A stretch of 64,000 bases of DNA from positions 11,470,001 to 11,534,000 of the forward strand of contig NC_071332.1 of the NCBI RefSeq assembly GCF_010183535.1, written 5' to 3'. The notes below the pieces were generated by a model. It was not told the DNA's origin. It made no database searches and was given only the letters and a program-made list of their open reading frames with translations. Position 1 is the stretch's first letter. Every line of letters begins with the position of its first letter. A program made the position numbers and the translations under genes. Of this stretch, positions 34,601 through 47,367 are shown piece by piece. Source of the DNA: Caenorhabditis remanei (taxonomy: Eukaryota > Nematoda > Chromadorea > Rhabditida > Rhabditidae).

Positions 34601-37377
34601 ATGCACCGAGTCGGTGGACAACTCGTCCGCGGAGTGAAGGCTCAGCAGAAGCGGTCGCTGTCAGCGGCACTACCACCAAAAAAGGTGAAAAAGGTTGATT
34701 GAAATGATGCACACACTGTCTCTGTTCAATTAATAACACCACAATATTTATGTATAGAAAAGTAAAACACTGCTCACGAAATAGGTTTTACTATAAAGTC
34801 CACAATTTACACATTAGTAATAGGGTTTTTCAAGTTACTGGAAACCGTGTTTTGACACTTTTTGACACACATAAAGTAACAATTTTTCTCGAAAAGGTTA
34901 ACGTGATTTACGTTCAGATTGCAGAGTTCAACATAACCGAGATCCTTTGTTTGCTTCGTTTCATTCCTTAGCTTGTTCTCATTCATTTTCTTATTCCAGG
35001 TAGAAGTGTTCATCGATGGAAAATCACTTCTTGTCGACCCAGGGATGACAATTCTTCAAGCATGCGCTCTTGTCGGTGTTGACATCCCTCGTTTCTGCTA
35101 TCACGATCGTCTTTCAATTGCTGGAAACTGCAGAATGTGTCTAGTAGAAGTCGAGAAAAGTGTGAAACCAGTAGCATCATGCGCGATGCCAGTTATGAAT
35201 GGAATGAAAGTAAAAACCAATTCGGATTTTGTTCGCAAAGCACGTGAGGGTGTCATGGAGTTCATGCTCAATAATCATCCACTCGATTGTCCAATTTGTG
35301 ATCAAGGAGGAGAATGCGATCTTCAAGATCAAGCAGTTGCTTTTGGTTCTGATCGTGGACGCCTTCAATCGAGATATGACGGAAAGAGAGCTCTCGAAGA
35401 CAAGAATATTGGACCATTGGTGAAAACAGTCATGACAAGATGTATTCAATGTACTCGTTGCGTTCGATTCGCCAACGAAGTTGCCGCTTTCCCTGATTTC
35501 GGAACTACCGGAAGAGGACAAGACCTTCAAATTGGAACATACGTTGAGAAGTTCTTCGCTTCGGAACTCTCCGGAAATATCATCGATATCTGTCCAGTTG
35601 GAGCACTTACCAGCAAACAATACGCGTTCACTGCCCGCCCATGGGAGACAAGAAAGACGGAAAGTGTTGATGTTATGGATGGAACTGGTTCAAATATTGT
35701 TCTTTCGCATAGAACTGGAGAGTTGCTCAGAGTCATCCCAAAGATCAATGACGTAGGTCTTTTGACAAAACTTCATAGCCGTAGTATTTCTGGATTCTCA
35801 TTGTCCCTATTTTGTGACATTCTTGTCTCATGAACATTGCCATGCATATCATGAAAATTGAAAACCTTGAAACACAAGCTTTTTTACAGGATATCAATGA
35901 AGAATGGATTGGAGATCAATCGCGTTTTGCGGTCGACGGGCTCAAAGTCCAACGTCTTTTGACTCCAATGATCCGTGGTCCTGACGGCCAACTGAAACCA
36001 GCTTCATGGGAAGAAGCTCTTTTCACAGTAGCTGCCAAGCTCCGTGAAACACCTGCTGAACAAAAAGCCGCCGTTGCAGGAGGACTCAATGATGTCGAAT
36101 CTCTTGTTGCTTTGAAGGATCTTTTCAACCGATTCAACAGTGAGAATGTGATGACTGAAGAAGAGTTCCCAGAAACCTCCGGTGGATCAGATCTTCGCTC
36201 CAACTACGTTTTTAATGATGGAATAGCTTCCGTTGAATCAGCCGACGCTATTCTTCTCGTTGGAACAAATCCACGGTTTGAGGCTCCAACACTGAATGCA
36301 AGAATCCGTAAATCATTCTTGTATTCTGATGTTCAAATTGGAGTAATCGGAGCTGAAACTGAGCTTACTTATGAGTACGACTATCTTGGTGCTTCTGCAA
36401 AAGCTATCGATGACATTTTGGCGGGAAAAGGAGATTTCGCAAAGACCCTTAACTCCGCCAACACACCACTTATCATCGTTGGAGCACAAGCTTTGAAGGG
36501 AGAGGCCGGAGCAGCGTTGCTTGGAAAGCTTCAACAACTCGCCGATAAACTCGGAAACGGAAAGCAAGTGAAAGTTTTAAATGTTTTGCAACGATGGGCT
36601 GGACAAGCAGGAGCACAAGACGTTGGATACAAGGCTGGAACATCATCCATCAGAAAGACGCCAATCAAATTCTTGTATCTTCTTGGAGCTGACGAAGGAA
36701 AAGTCACGAAGGCTAATCTTGATCCATCGGCATTTGTTGTCTATCAAGGACATCACGGAGATGCTGGAGCTGAGATGGCTGATGTTATTCTTCCAGGATC
36801 TGCTTATACCGAAAAGGAAGGTACTTATGTCAATACGGAAGGAAGATCACAAAGGTCAGAATGAAATCTGGAATTCCCTATTACTTTGATCGGTTTTCAG
36901 AGCATATCCAGCAGTTTCCCCACCAGGAGATGCTCGTGTCGATTGGAAAATCATTCGTGCCGTTTCCGAAGTTGCCGGAAAAGCTCTTCCCTACAATGAT
37001 TTGAAGGAAATCAGACAGAGACTCAATGAGGTGAGCACTGGTAGATATCATATATAGGCGTGATTATTTCGAAGTCATGGTATTATAGATTTCTAAGCTG
37101 CCAAATGCGTTCTAAATTCTGTTTTTTAAAGATTGCTCCACATCTTCTCCGTTACCGCGACCTTGAGCCATCTCCATTCGTGAAACAAGCTCTTCAATTA
37201 GCTCAAACATCCGGCTCCATCGATGTTGATGTTTCCCCAGCCCTCCGAGAGCTTTCCGATTACTACCAGACGAACGTGATTTCACGTAACTCCCGTAGCA
37301 TGGCACAAGCGAAAAAGGCAGCCATTGAGAACAAGTCGAATCCATATGCTGAGGAGCCAATCCATGCGAGACTTTGA
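34601..37377 (+). CDS. nuo-5: NADH:ubiquinone oxidoreductase 75-kDa subunit (NDUFS1)
   Basis: Five exons (34601-34684 or -34693, 35000-35752, 35890-36854, 36901-37030, 37132-37377) encode about 725-728 residues, normal for NDUFS1. A basic mitochondrial presequence comes first ([20 protein letters not shown]). The [2Fe-2S] ferredoxin-like domain has [15 protein letters not shown] and later ASCAMP. The N3 His/Cys site is [18 protein letters not shown]. The N4 cluster has TRCIQCTRC and DICPVGALT. The molybdopterin-oxidoreductase-like domain follows. This matrix-arm subunit carries electrons from FMN towards ubiquinone. The first donor is ambiguous (AAG/GTGAAAAAG/GTTGAT): both sites keep phase. 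Codon use is strongly biased (GGA, CTT, CGT, ATC), as expected for a highly expressed gene. Confidence 0.97.
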
Positions 37378-37817
37378 AACTCTCCTTAATTCATTTTCGG
37401 GCAGAGATAATTAGAGTTTGTGCTCACACATTCAATTTTTCTTCGTTTCTCTCTATGTCTCTTCGTTTTTATTGTCGATTCATTTCTTTTTCGACCATCG
37501 ATTTTCAGTGCGACTTTCAGAATCAACTTTGGTGGCGATTTTCTTTAAAATGTCAGAAAACTTTAGTTTAGTATGAGCATCTCGAAAAATACCAAAAAAT
37601 CACTGAAACTCGGTCTGAAAATTTGTAGATTGTAGTAGCTCGAATTCTTTTCTTTTTTCACCACTTTTCTTGTTTTTCCTCTCTTATTTCTGCGGAGAGT
37701 GCAGATATGTGTATTGTATTGAAGTTTTTCTGAAAAATCAGTAGAAAATTAAAAACAGTCGTGTTTAAATCAGAAAAGGAAGAATTTATTAAACAAGTGA
37801 TGTTAGTCGAACAAAAA
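37378..37817. other. Convergent intergenic region
   Basis: The 3' ends of nuo-5 (plus) and the vWA gene (minus) face each other across 440 bases. Only T-rich untranslated-type sequence is seen. Confidence 0.5.
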
Positions 37818-39647
37818 TTAACAGAACACCTTCGAACACATCTTGTTCTGAAGCCACGTGGCAGTCGCCGCCTTGTTAGAAACCACATTGACACAACTGG
37901 CTCCTCCTACCAAGTTGGTCAAATCCGATGTACCAGCAGATGCACTCCACTGAACAGCCATTGGACTCAATCCATACTTCGATTTCAATGCTGTCATCGT
38001 GGCAATTGGACTGACATCCCAAGCAGTTGTGCTTGTAAAGTACGCGAGAACCTTTTTGGAAGCTGTAGTTGGTTGGGAAAGATATCCTTGGATTGCACTA
38101 AGCGCCAAGTTCAGAGTTTGTCCTGGTTGATCGTCTTGAAGAAGTGTATCGATGGCAGAAAGGACATCGTATCTGAGAAAGAATGACACTTCAGTTCAGA
38201 ACAGATATTAAAAAGTCTTACCTAGATTGTCCATTATGGAAATTAGTGAAGAAAAGTTGAGAATCGATTCCAGTTGCAACCAAAGCAAAGTTGGCTCCCA
38301 AGCTACCGAAAGCAAATGGAGCAACGAAGTTATGAATAGCAGTCTTCATGGCAGCAAAGTCAGCTGATGAAGCTTTGTTGGAAACATCAACAATCAAATA
38401 GACGTCGTACGAAAGAGTAGCCAAAGGACAGGAAACAGATGGAGATTGGGTTGGGACGGTTGTTGGAGCTGGGGAGACTGTCGAGAATTGGACATTCCTG
38501 AAAACATTTATGTATGTTGTTACTAGTTGATATTCGACGACTTACGGGCAAGATAGAGTGGCCAACCATGCAGAAACATAAGTCAATTGATCTGGAGTAG
38601 CTGCAAAGAAGGTGTTCATTGAAGCAGTTGTCAACTGTGGAAGCTGAGAGTTCAAGTTGGCAAGAGCCTTCGATCCGAATCCAACTGATAGAATCACATT
38701 GAATTTCTGCTTGAGTTGAGTGAGCATTGAGCTTCCGATGACGGTGTTTCCGGTCCATCTGCAATAAGAAGAGAATGCAGGTCTGAATCGACACAGAGAG
38801 CAACTTACGAGTCTCCTGAAAGAACAACCAACACCTTCTTGTAGTCAGAGCTTCTCAATCCAGACATTGAACTGACTTCAGCTTGAACTTTAGACAACGC
38901 TTGGAACAAGTTTCTCTCAGAAGATCCTTGATATTTCAATGTGTTATTGATCTTTGTCTGAATGGATGCAAGAGAAGATCCATCAGTTAAAGAAGCAACA
39001 GTTTGAGCGGAACTTCCATAAGCATAGAGAGCGATTTGACTGTCCAATGGAGTGACGGTGAGAGAGCTGACGAAGTTGAGAAGGAATGTGCGGATCTGGA
39101 ATAGAATATTAGTAAAGATCTTTCTCCGGAAACCATACTACACACTCTCTACTGTTTCTGATGATAAATCAAAGAAAGAAGTGGGTAGAGTAGACTATAA
39201 AATAAGAAAACTACCACGTGTGCAGAGAACAGAGTGATAAGAGAATTGAAACTCACTTGTTCAAAGGTAGCCTGATCATAGGCATTCGATGCATCCACAA
39301 CCAAAACGATATCGGCTTCAACGTTCTGTAAAATCCAGGAATGATATAATCTAGAAATTGTATTTCTCGTTTTCTGTTTAAAAAATGGGGAGGTTGATGT
39401 TTCAGTAACACAGAAGAACTGTACCAGATTAACGAAAACAAGAAATCTCATCTATTCAAAGATTATGACAGAACATGATTTTGATGTTACAAGCTCGAGA
39501 TTTAAATTGAGTTTTTTTTTGGTTTAAAATGCTTTTAATTTAACAAAAACTCACGAATGAAGAGCATGAAGTTTCCAGACAAATATGGCTAGCAGATGTC
39601 GAAACGACTAACAGAGAAACAAGAAATAATTGTAATCCACCCATCAT
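37818..39647 (-). CDS. Secreted protein with two von Willebrand factor A domains
   Basis: About six exons (first 39647-39555, then 39325-39257, then 39095 downwards). A signal peptide (MMGGLQLFLVSLLVVSTSAS) is followed by two vWA domains. The first begins ADIVLVVDASNAYDQ and continues through DSQIALYAYGS and KKVLVVLSGDS. The second begins YDVYLIVDVSNKASSADF and continues with KKVLAYFTSTTAWDV. They are joined by a Thr/Pro linker (SPAPTTVPTQSPSVS). The metal-binding DxSxS motif is incomplete in both (DASNA and DVSNK), so metal-dependent ligand binding is doubtful. vWA pairs of this type occur in nematode secreted and C-type-lectin-like proteins; no lectin domain is seen here. The protein ends NKMCSKVFC with paired cysteines. 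Confidence 0.85.
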
Positions 39648-40216
39648 TTTCTTCTCTTCTGCCGTCCCGTCGGAAAGAAAAATGGAGTTGCCTGTTTGTT
39701 GGAGCACTTCGGGTGGACACTTATCAGTGGCAAAATTCTTATTTTATCAGTGTCAATTAGAGAAAACGGAAAACGTGTTTCTCTTATTTCTCTGATGACT
39801 AGAGATCAAACTTGACAAGTTTTTGTGACTTTTAAGGAGAGTTGGGGTGAGAGGGAGAGTACTGAACAAACTTACAGACTCCATAGTTTTTGGAGACTTT
39901 TGAGATATTTCCATCTCTTTTTTGAGATTTAGAATACCAACAAAGCTTTCAGTTGTTGTACACATCATTCCGCCAATTCAAGGATTACTGTATCTTCTAG
40001 CCTCTCTCTTCTAAGCACTCCAAACTAATCTCATCATGTGATGAGCTTTCAATTTCTATTGAATTTATTTTCGTCGATTCTAGTCTATTCACAGATGAAA
40101 AGACTACGGTAATTCCAGTTCCACGAACTTTTGTTTTTGAAAGGTAATGTTTAGTTTATTGGAAATTCACATCAATCAACACAAAATATTAGTACAAAAA
40201 ATACAAAACACAAGAA
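39648..40216. other. Intergenic, nothing recognised
   Basis: 569 bases between two minus-strand genes, upstream of the vWA gene. No open frame with family resemblance. Confidence 0.4.
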
Positions 40217-41415
40217 TTAATGAGAGCCAGTCTTGGTAATGTTCACACTTCCATGATCTCGATTATAGCTTGCGATTCTGATTTTCCGGAATCCGAGTCT
40301 TCTAAGAAGTCCATTTCTTAAGGTTCTGTTGAGAGCCAAGTAGATCAAAACAGGGGCACCGTGTCCGAATTGCCAAAGAACGTGACCAAGCATAATGAGC
40401 CAGAGAGGCACTTCAAAGAAATTCATAATGACGTATATCACGGAAGCAATTTGATTGATTGCACAGATGAGGGCGGATTGGAAGAAGATTTGGAGACTCT
40501 GGAATGACACGGTATACGTGAAACAGATTCTTGAACAGACTCACCAAGTTTTTAGTTTTCGAATGAGTTGTATCCTCAATCATATTGAATTTCTCTCCTA
40601 AAACACAGCACAATGAAGTATACAGAAGACAGGTGACACCGACGACCAGAAGGTTGTTGAAGCCGTGTGGGATGTTGGCGTACTGAAATATACGACATTT
40701 TGGATGACGAATGATCAGAGGGTCAATATCACTCACCTCGAATCCACGGTCCGGGAAGATTAATGGATCGAAGAACCAAGTCATAAACTTCGAAGAAAAC
40801 ATCACTGGAGCTGTGAAAAACAGAAAATAAAGACCGTAAATAATGGGAAGAGTCATCACGAGAAACGTTTTCTTTCCCTCGAAAAACATTGCACATATTC
40901 TTGGTTTTGTTAGATCCAGAAGTCGATTGATAACCAGACTCATTGCAATAATACACGAGCAACACCAGAGACTCAAACCAGCCATTCCAGAAATATAGAT
41001 CAGATTTGGATAGCTACAGTATACTGCTCCATGAAATGCCAAGAATCCTGTTATGATGGAATTGACCCAAAGAGCGAGCATGTCGACGATTCCCAAAAAT
41101 GTCATAATTTTGAAACATGACATTTTGAAGTTGTCTTTCTCGAACATTACAGTGAGAATTGGAATATACATTATCTGAAAGTTTAGTTTCAAAAAATCAA
41201 CTTCTCTTAATTGAACATACATTAATGAATATTCCGTACGCCATGTCCAAACACCCCACTATCGGACGTTCTACTCCATCTCTTTCTGACCATTCTTCGG
41301 GTGTATGAGCACTAAAACAGACAGTGATGTTACTAAACGTTTGGGAAATAAAAACAAACCTGCAGTTGTACAACGGAATTGCAGAAATTGAACCATACTT
41401 GATAATATTATTCAT
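40217..41415 (-). CDS. Srt-class serpentine chemoreceptor 1
   Basis: Five or so exons from ATG 41415 encode a seven-transmembrane receptor of about 330 residues. The N-terminal motif is YGSISAIPLYNCSAHTPEEW, followed by GVERPIVGCLDMAYGIF, the signature of the Srt class. Later conserved blocks are MSCFKIMTFLGIVDMLALW, CCSCIIAMSLVINRLLDLT, TWFFDPLIF, YANIPHGFNNLL and FGHGAPVLIYLALNRTLRNG. Srt receptors are nematode chemosensory G-protein-coupled receptors, generally expressed in ciliated sensory neurons. The ending RDHGSVNITKTGSH is shared in degraded form by the next copy. This is one of three tandem copies on the same strand. Confidence 0.88.
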
Positions 41416-42340
41416 AGTTCTGTACGAATTCGTTCTTGATCACCAAATCCTGAAAACTTTGAGCATTTATACTATAACACCTCCACAAACACACCAGTTT
41501 TAATCTACCGGATTACTACGTAGCACTATTCAAATGAATCGAAAATAATAGTAAAATATTTTTGTAAGATGAAAAAAGAATAGAAACGAGAGCTTAATCT
41601 TGATCAAAGACTAGATGCCATTGATGGATTCTATGAAATTCTAAAGTTTTTATACAAGTTTTTTTTGATTTCTTGAATTGTCACGTTCTGCTATGAGACG
41701 TATCTTTTTGATGACGTCGAGAGACGTTTTTCCTTTGAAGAGATTCAAAGGTTCGTCGGAGACAAGAAAAAGTGATCTTTTTGATTCTGAAAACATAATA
41801 AGGATAGATTAAGTGTCTGGAAAAATCTGGAACTTTTTGAAATTTGGTATTGTGATAAGAAGTGAAATATTTTGATTGAATAGGAGCAATCAGGAAGAAA
41901 CACACATCAAATAGCTCAACTTTCGAACAAGTTGGGGAAATTTAAACATCAGAATACTGGTTTACAGACGAAATTCTGACAGACAACATCGTTACGAAAC
42001 ATGTGTGGGAGTGGTAAAATCATAATTGGAACGGTCAAACGATCATCGGTTCATCTGATTAACATCTATCTGGAAACCAGCACACAACTTTCATATTAGT
42101 TATTTGAGACCTTCCTAACGTAATCGTCAGTTCAGTTCCTTTTGCAGTGCTTACGATTGCTCTTAGATTTCAAGACAGCTAAAAATGTAGTATTAACACT
42201 TTCGCCCATGTCAACATTTATTCGTTCATTAAAATAATAATGATTGTTCAGTTGGAGATTCAAATTGGTATAACAAATACAATTGCTTATCCGGTTGTTT
42301 GAAAAATATGGAAAAACATTTCAAAAATGGGAATTATGAT
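41416..42340. other. Intergenic spacer between tandem chemoreceptors
   Basis: 925 bases, the upstream region of receptor 1. No second gene recognised; short minus-strand frames lack family features. Confidence 0.4.
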
Positions 42341-43577
42341 TCAATTGGTTTTGGTGAAAGCAGCACTGTTGGAGTCGCGATTCACAGCAGATCCCACTTT
42401 CTGTTTCTGAAAATTTTAAGTTCATGGTGAATGAAATAATTCTATAGGAACTTACCTTCAATCCAATCTTTCTCAATAATCCATTTCTGATCGTTCGATT
42501 CAACCCAAGATAAATGAGAGCAGGGGCTCCGTGCCCGAATTGCCACATACTGTGTCCGACAATAATCAACCAAAACGGGACATCAATGAAATTCATGATG
42601 ACGTAGATAATTGAAGCAATTTGATTGATTGCACAAATCAAAGCAGATTGGAGGAAAATCTGAGTGCTCATTTTGCTGGATTTAGATGTGTTTCCATCAG
42701 ATGCTTGTTTGAATTTCTGGCCGAGAACGAAACAGAAAGAAACATAGAGAAGGCATGTTACACTGACGACAAGGATATTATTGAAACCATGAGGAATGTT
42801 GGCGTACTGAAAATCGAAATGTTTTAGAAATTAGACAGAGCATTCGGATTACCAACCTCTTCTGTTCTGTTCACAAAAATAAGTGGATCAAAGAACCAGG
42901 TATGGTACTTCGAGGAAAAAGCAATAGGCGGTGTGAAAATCACAAAGTACATTCCGTAAACAATGGAGAAACTCAGCATGAAATAAGTCCGGTTTCCCTC
43001 GAAGAGAAAACTTCCCAACTCTGGTTTTGTTAAATCTAGAAGACGATTCAACACCAAACTCATTGCAATGACACACGAACAACACCAGAGACCCAATCCA
43101 GCCATTCCAGCAATGTAGATCAAATTTGGATAAGTACAGTATACCGCCCCCTGATAAGCAAGAAATCCAGTAATGATTGAGTTGACCCAGAGAGCAAGCA
43201 TATCAACGGAAGCGAGAAAGATCATGATTTTAAAGCATGACATTCGAATGTGCTCTTTCTCGAAAAGAACGGCAAGGATCGGAACATAGAGCATCTAAAA
43301 GAAAGGTTACTGTATCTTGAATGTTGGGAATACATCTGAATGATCTGTAAACTTACGTTAAATATCATTCCGTAAGTCATATCGGCCAATCCATACAAAG
43401 GACGACGTACTCCATCTCGTTCCGACCATTCTTCAGGAGTATGAGCACTGAAAATGACACAACATAGAGAGTTAAAACAGTAACCTAAAGAAACTGAAAC
43501 ATTACAATCAGCTCTTCTTACCTGCAGTTATAGAGTGGTATAGCTGATATAGAACCGTAGGTGAAAATGTTATTCAT
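42341..43577 (-). CDS. Srt-class serpentine chemoreceptor 2
   Basis: A tandem paralog of receptor 1 with the same exon order from ATG 43577. Conserved blocks are GLADMTYGM, MSCFKIMIFLASVDMLALW, VYCTYPNLIYIAGMAGLGLW, CCSCVIAMSLVLNRLLDLTK, TWFFDPLIF and MWQFGHGAPALIYLGLNRTI. An extra short last exon (after GLLRKIGLK) gives KQKVGSAVNRDSNSAAFTKTN, homologous to the end of receptor 1. The third intracellular region is longer than in copy 1 (QKFKQASDGNTSKS). The gene looks intact. Confidence 0.87.
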
Positions 43578-44170
43578 TGTTTAAAAATTCGAAAATTTCA
43601 GATAATTGAAGTAATCAGATTCTGATTTGAGACGTCTCATCGTAAATCTTCTATTTATACTTCCACCAATCCTCACTTCCCACGTAAAACAACGAGTTAT
43701 TTCAAGAAAACGAAGGATTAGGGTCACAATGAGTACTTGATTCTTCTATTATCTTTGTGTTGTGATTGAAAATTTTTGAATTGAAAACAATGGAAGTTTA
43801 TTACGTATGAACTCGAGATTACTCATGTTTTCATGGTATTTTGATGATGATGAATGAAGAAAATAACAAGGAAATAGACAGAAAGAGTAAAAAGATTGAA
43901 ATTTCGAGACAGACAGATTTGAGTATTGAACTGATTGTTGATGGTTATGATCAAGGGGGAAATGTGAATTGACGATGTCATGAAGAGCTCAGTCATGGTG
44001 TTCACAGTTCATGAGATGCCTGAAAATGATCATCATGATTCATTCATCAAGAACGACGACTTGTTGCCTGGTTTCAAGAGATTATTGGGAGGCAATCCAA
44101 CACTCCAATCTGAAACGAGACTGTTGTTGAATGCCTACTAATCAGAGCCTCTTAACCCTTGTTACTCACT
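43578..44170. other. Intergenic spacer between tandem chemoreceptors
   Basis: 593 bases, upstream of receptor 2. No gene seen. Confidence 0.4.
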
Positions 44171-45396
44171 TCAATTAACTGGTGCCACCGAACTCTCCGT
44201 TTCAACCTTTACTCCCAATCTCTTCAATACTCCATTTCTGATTGTTTTATTCAACCCCAAATAAATGAAAACTGGAGCTCCGTGTCCAGTTTGCCAGAGC
44301 ATGTGTCCAAGCATTACGAGCCAGAGGGGTACTTCTATGAAGTTCATGATGACATAAATGATAGATGCAATCTGATTTACAGCACAAATTAATGCGGATT
44401 GGAAGAAGATTTGTGTGCTCTGAAAATCATAAACGTTATGATGAAGTGTGTAGAAGGGGGTTTACCAATGAACTGTTTTTAGTTGGCCCTTCTATTTCTC
44501 TGACTTTTTCTCCAAGTACACAACAAAAAGATGCGTAGAGTAGGCAAGTGACAGCAACTACCAAAAGATTATTGAAGCCATGAGGAATGTTGGCGTACTG
44601 AAAAAAGAGGAAATCGGGAATTCTTCATACCTGCATGTTCATGCAGATATCATATTTAGTCTATTTTCTTGTTTTGAAGTTTGCTTCTTTGTGAGAGAGT
44701 GGTTTCCATAATCTACTTACCTCTTTTGACTTATTTGGAAAAATGAGTGGATCGAAAAACCAGGTAAGATGATGAGAAGAAAATGCAATCGGAGTTGTGA
44801 AAAACACGAAGTAACTTCCATAAATAATCGGTAGTGTGAGTATTGCATATGTCCTCCATCCATCAAACAAAAATTTGCACCATGCCTCTTTTGTCAAATC
44901 CAACAATCGATTGATCACAAGACTCATTGCAATGATACAAGAACAACACCAAAGACCCAACCCAGCCATTCCGGTTATGTAGATCAAATATGGATAAGTA
45001 CAGTAAACGGCACCTTTGTATGCCAAGAAGCCGGTTATGATTGAGTTTACCCAGAGAGCGAGCATATCAACTATTCCCAAAAATATCATTATTTTGAAGC
45101 AAGACATTTTGAAGTTTTCATGTTCGAACATTACAGCGAGAATCGGGATATACATTATCTGAAAGAGATTCGATGTGGTTGAGATTAAGTGGATCAACAC
45201 ACATTCATAGATATTCCGTATGTCATATCAATGATACCAGCAATAGGCCGTCGTACTCCAAGAAAAGCAGACCATTCTTCGGGGGTACGGCCGCTGGAAA
45301 AGTTTGAGAATTGGAGTTGAGAATCTATTCTACTATATACCTGCAATTATAAAGTGGGATTTCCGCGATGGATCCGTATTTGATGATATTATTCAT
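44171..45396 (-). CDS. Srt-class serpentine chemoreceptor 3
   Basis: The third tandem Srt-class copy, ATG at 45396 (MNNIIKYGSIAEIPLYNCSG, then RTPEEWSAFLGVRRPIAGI). Membrane segments and motifs follow copies 1 and 2: MSCFKIMIFLGIVDMLALW, CCSCIIAMSLVINRLLDLTK, TWFFDPLIF, NIPHGFNNLLVV and QTGHGAPVFIYLGLNKTI. The tail is shorter (RLGVKVETESSVAPVN) and lacks the common C-terminal exon. In the conserved motif, the usual WQFGHG is WQTGHG. Order and identity suggest successive tandem duplication. Confidence 0.87.
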
Positions 45397-46037
45397 TGTG
45401 ATGTGGTCCACAGGAGGAGTGATAGGTCAATCCAAAACCGAAGAAAAGCCACAGTTCCGTGGACACGAAATGATTCGGACCCACCCGAAAACAGATGAAA
45501 ACACAGAATGACAATCTCAAACTAGCTAGAAATACGAACAGTATACAGACACCGAAAACAGCTTAATACCGGAAATTAGAATTTCTTTGATGATGTCCAA
45601 TATCATCATTCTGTTTTGTATTAAAAACAATACACATCTATAGTTCCGGTTCATTGGCGTGGTTTGTTGCATTCTGTGAAAACAAGAAGAGCAGTGATCA
45701 ATGTTTTTAACTATACATGGATTTCCGGAATCAAGTTTCATAAGAGCACAAAAATGAGATTTTAGCGGACATGGAATTCAGTAGACCCACTTGAACTCAT
45801 ATCCCAATAACGTAGTACTCATTCAATGTTTATGAAATTTTTCGTGGCATCAAAGTAATACTGTAATTAACGTGTTTGTACTAGCTGTTCAAAAAAAATC
45901 GTTGGGTTTTTAGTGTTTTGCATTGCTAAAAACTACTATCCGTAAAATTTCATTCAGGGTAGGCATAAAGAAAATTAAAACAATGAATTTGCAAAAAAAT
46001 TAGTTGAATGTTTTAAATTTTTCTTTTCTGGAAACTC
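45397..46037. other. Intergenic spacer between the two chemoreceptor clusters
   Basis: 641 bases between the Srt-like and Srg/Srv-like clusters. A small minus-strand open frame (45526-45741) has cysteines but no recognisable features. Confidence 0.4.
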
Positions 46038-47150
46038 TCATGTGCTCGCAGCCACAGCACTCGACCATTCCTTTGGTTTACGGAGATCGTTTTTTATATT
46101 CGAATCAAAAATAAGAAGAATATAAGGAAGAGCCAACGTCATCTGTACAAGTAGATAACTAGTCATGTTATATACATTACACGACTTACCAAATCCGATG
46201 CCACGACCATCATGGTATAAGAAACACTTGTAAAACTATCTGGAAGAATTTTGAAATGTCCTTGCACTGTATTCAAAACTGTCCATCCCAAAATACCAGA
46301 ATACACAAAACCGTAAGACAAAGCGATTTTTGTGAGTTTCTTTGAGACTACATCGGTGGCATTCGCTTCTTTGAACCTGTTGGAAGCAATAATAGAGACC
46401 GATATCCCCAAACTAAGCAATAGAATAAAATAAACCACTGAAAATATAGTAACAACAATAGTGAAACGACTGATGGCACTTGGATTGAAGGTGTATAAAA
46501 GAGTGTCATTGACAAGAGAAATTTTAGTAGTTTCTGCTCCAACTTGAGGCAGACAACTGTAGAAACAGTAGACAATGGCAATCGGGATATAAAATCGGGA
46601 CCAGAACTTGAAGCAACCAAACATTGTTTAAGAAGAACATTGTCTCGTGTACCCACCTTTTCATAATGATTGAATAATAAAATAGAAGACAATCGATGGA
46701 GACTCATTGAGGCAGCTGAACAAAACTGCATATTCATGAAGAAGTTAATAAGAAATGATGAAATATTCCAAAGCCCAGGCACATGATATTCCAGAGATTT
46801 AACGAAAACAATTCCTAACTGCAAATCCATCGATCGCAGTGAAATCCATGTATTTAGCCAGCAGAGAATGTTCTAAGAATAATGGTGCAAAAATAAATAT
46901 GATGGTCCGTTACGTACTTTCTAAGTACAATAAAAATTTATTTCGAACTCACTGTTAACAGATCCACTTGTACTAATCGATAGAATGATCCTGAGTATTT
47001 CTTAGAGCATCCAAGGAAAACGAATAAAAATAACATGAAGATGATTGTAGGAATACCATAAGCTAATTGAACAATCGCCAATTTTTCTTTCGGCGTATTT
47101 CCAGGAGGATCAACCCAAGGAAACGTTAGAGATTCGGAAGGGGAAGACAT
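46038..47150 (-). CDS. Srg/Srv-type serpentine chemoreceptor 1
   Basis: About five exons from ATG 47150. The N-terminus (FPWVDPPGNTPKEKLAIVQL) leads to TM1 with YGIPTIIFMLFLFVFLGC, then SFYRLVQVDLLTNILCWLNT, which is the pattern of the Srg superfamily (Srg or Srv). Then come MQFCSAASMSLHRLSSILLF, HYEKFWSRFYIPIAIV, YSCLPQVG, KKLTKIALSYGFVYSGILGW and a last exon MTLALPYILLIFDSNIKNDL. Length is about 325 residues. The family acts as nematode chemosensory G-protein-coupled receptors. This is one of three tandem copies; all share the LPYILLI end. Confidence 0.85.
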
Positions 47151-47367
47151 ATTTTGTCGAATAAATTTGAAAAGTAGAAAGAATTGTGTTGAAGTTTATT
47201 TGAAATGACTGAGTAGTAATCAACAGGAGAATGGCAACCAAAAAGTATAATTGACTGTTTTGAAATGGAGAAAAATAGAAGGACTCAAAACACTTCGTTA
47301 GTTCGAAAGCACATAAATCATTTATTAGTTAAGTGTTCTACTATGAATAAGTTCAAACAGAAGAAGG

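Noticed and set aside
35177..36567. Several antisense open frames under nuo-5
   Set aside because: Caused by strong codon bias of a highly expressed gene; the sense frame is complete and conserved.
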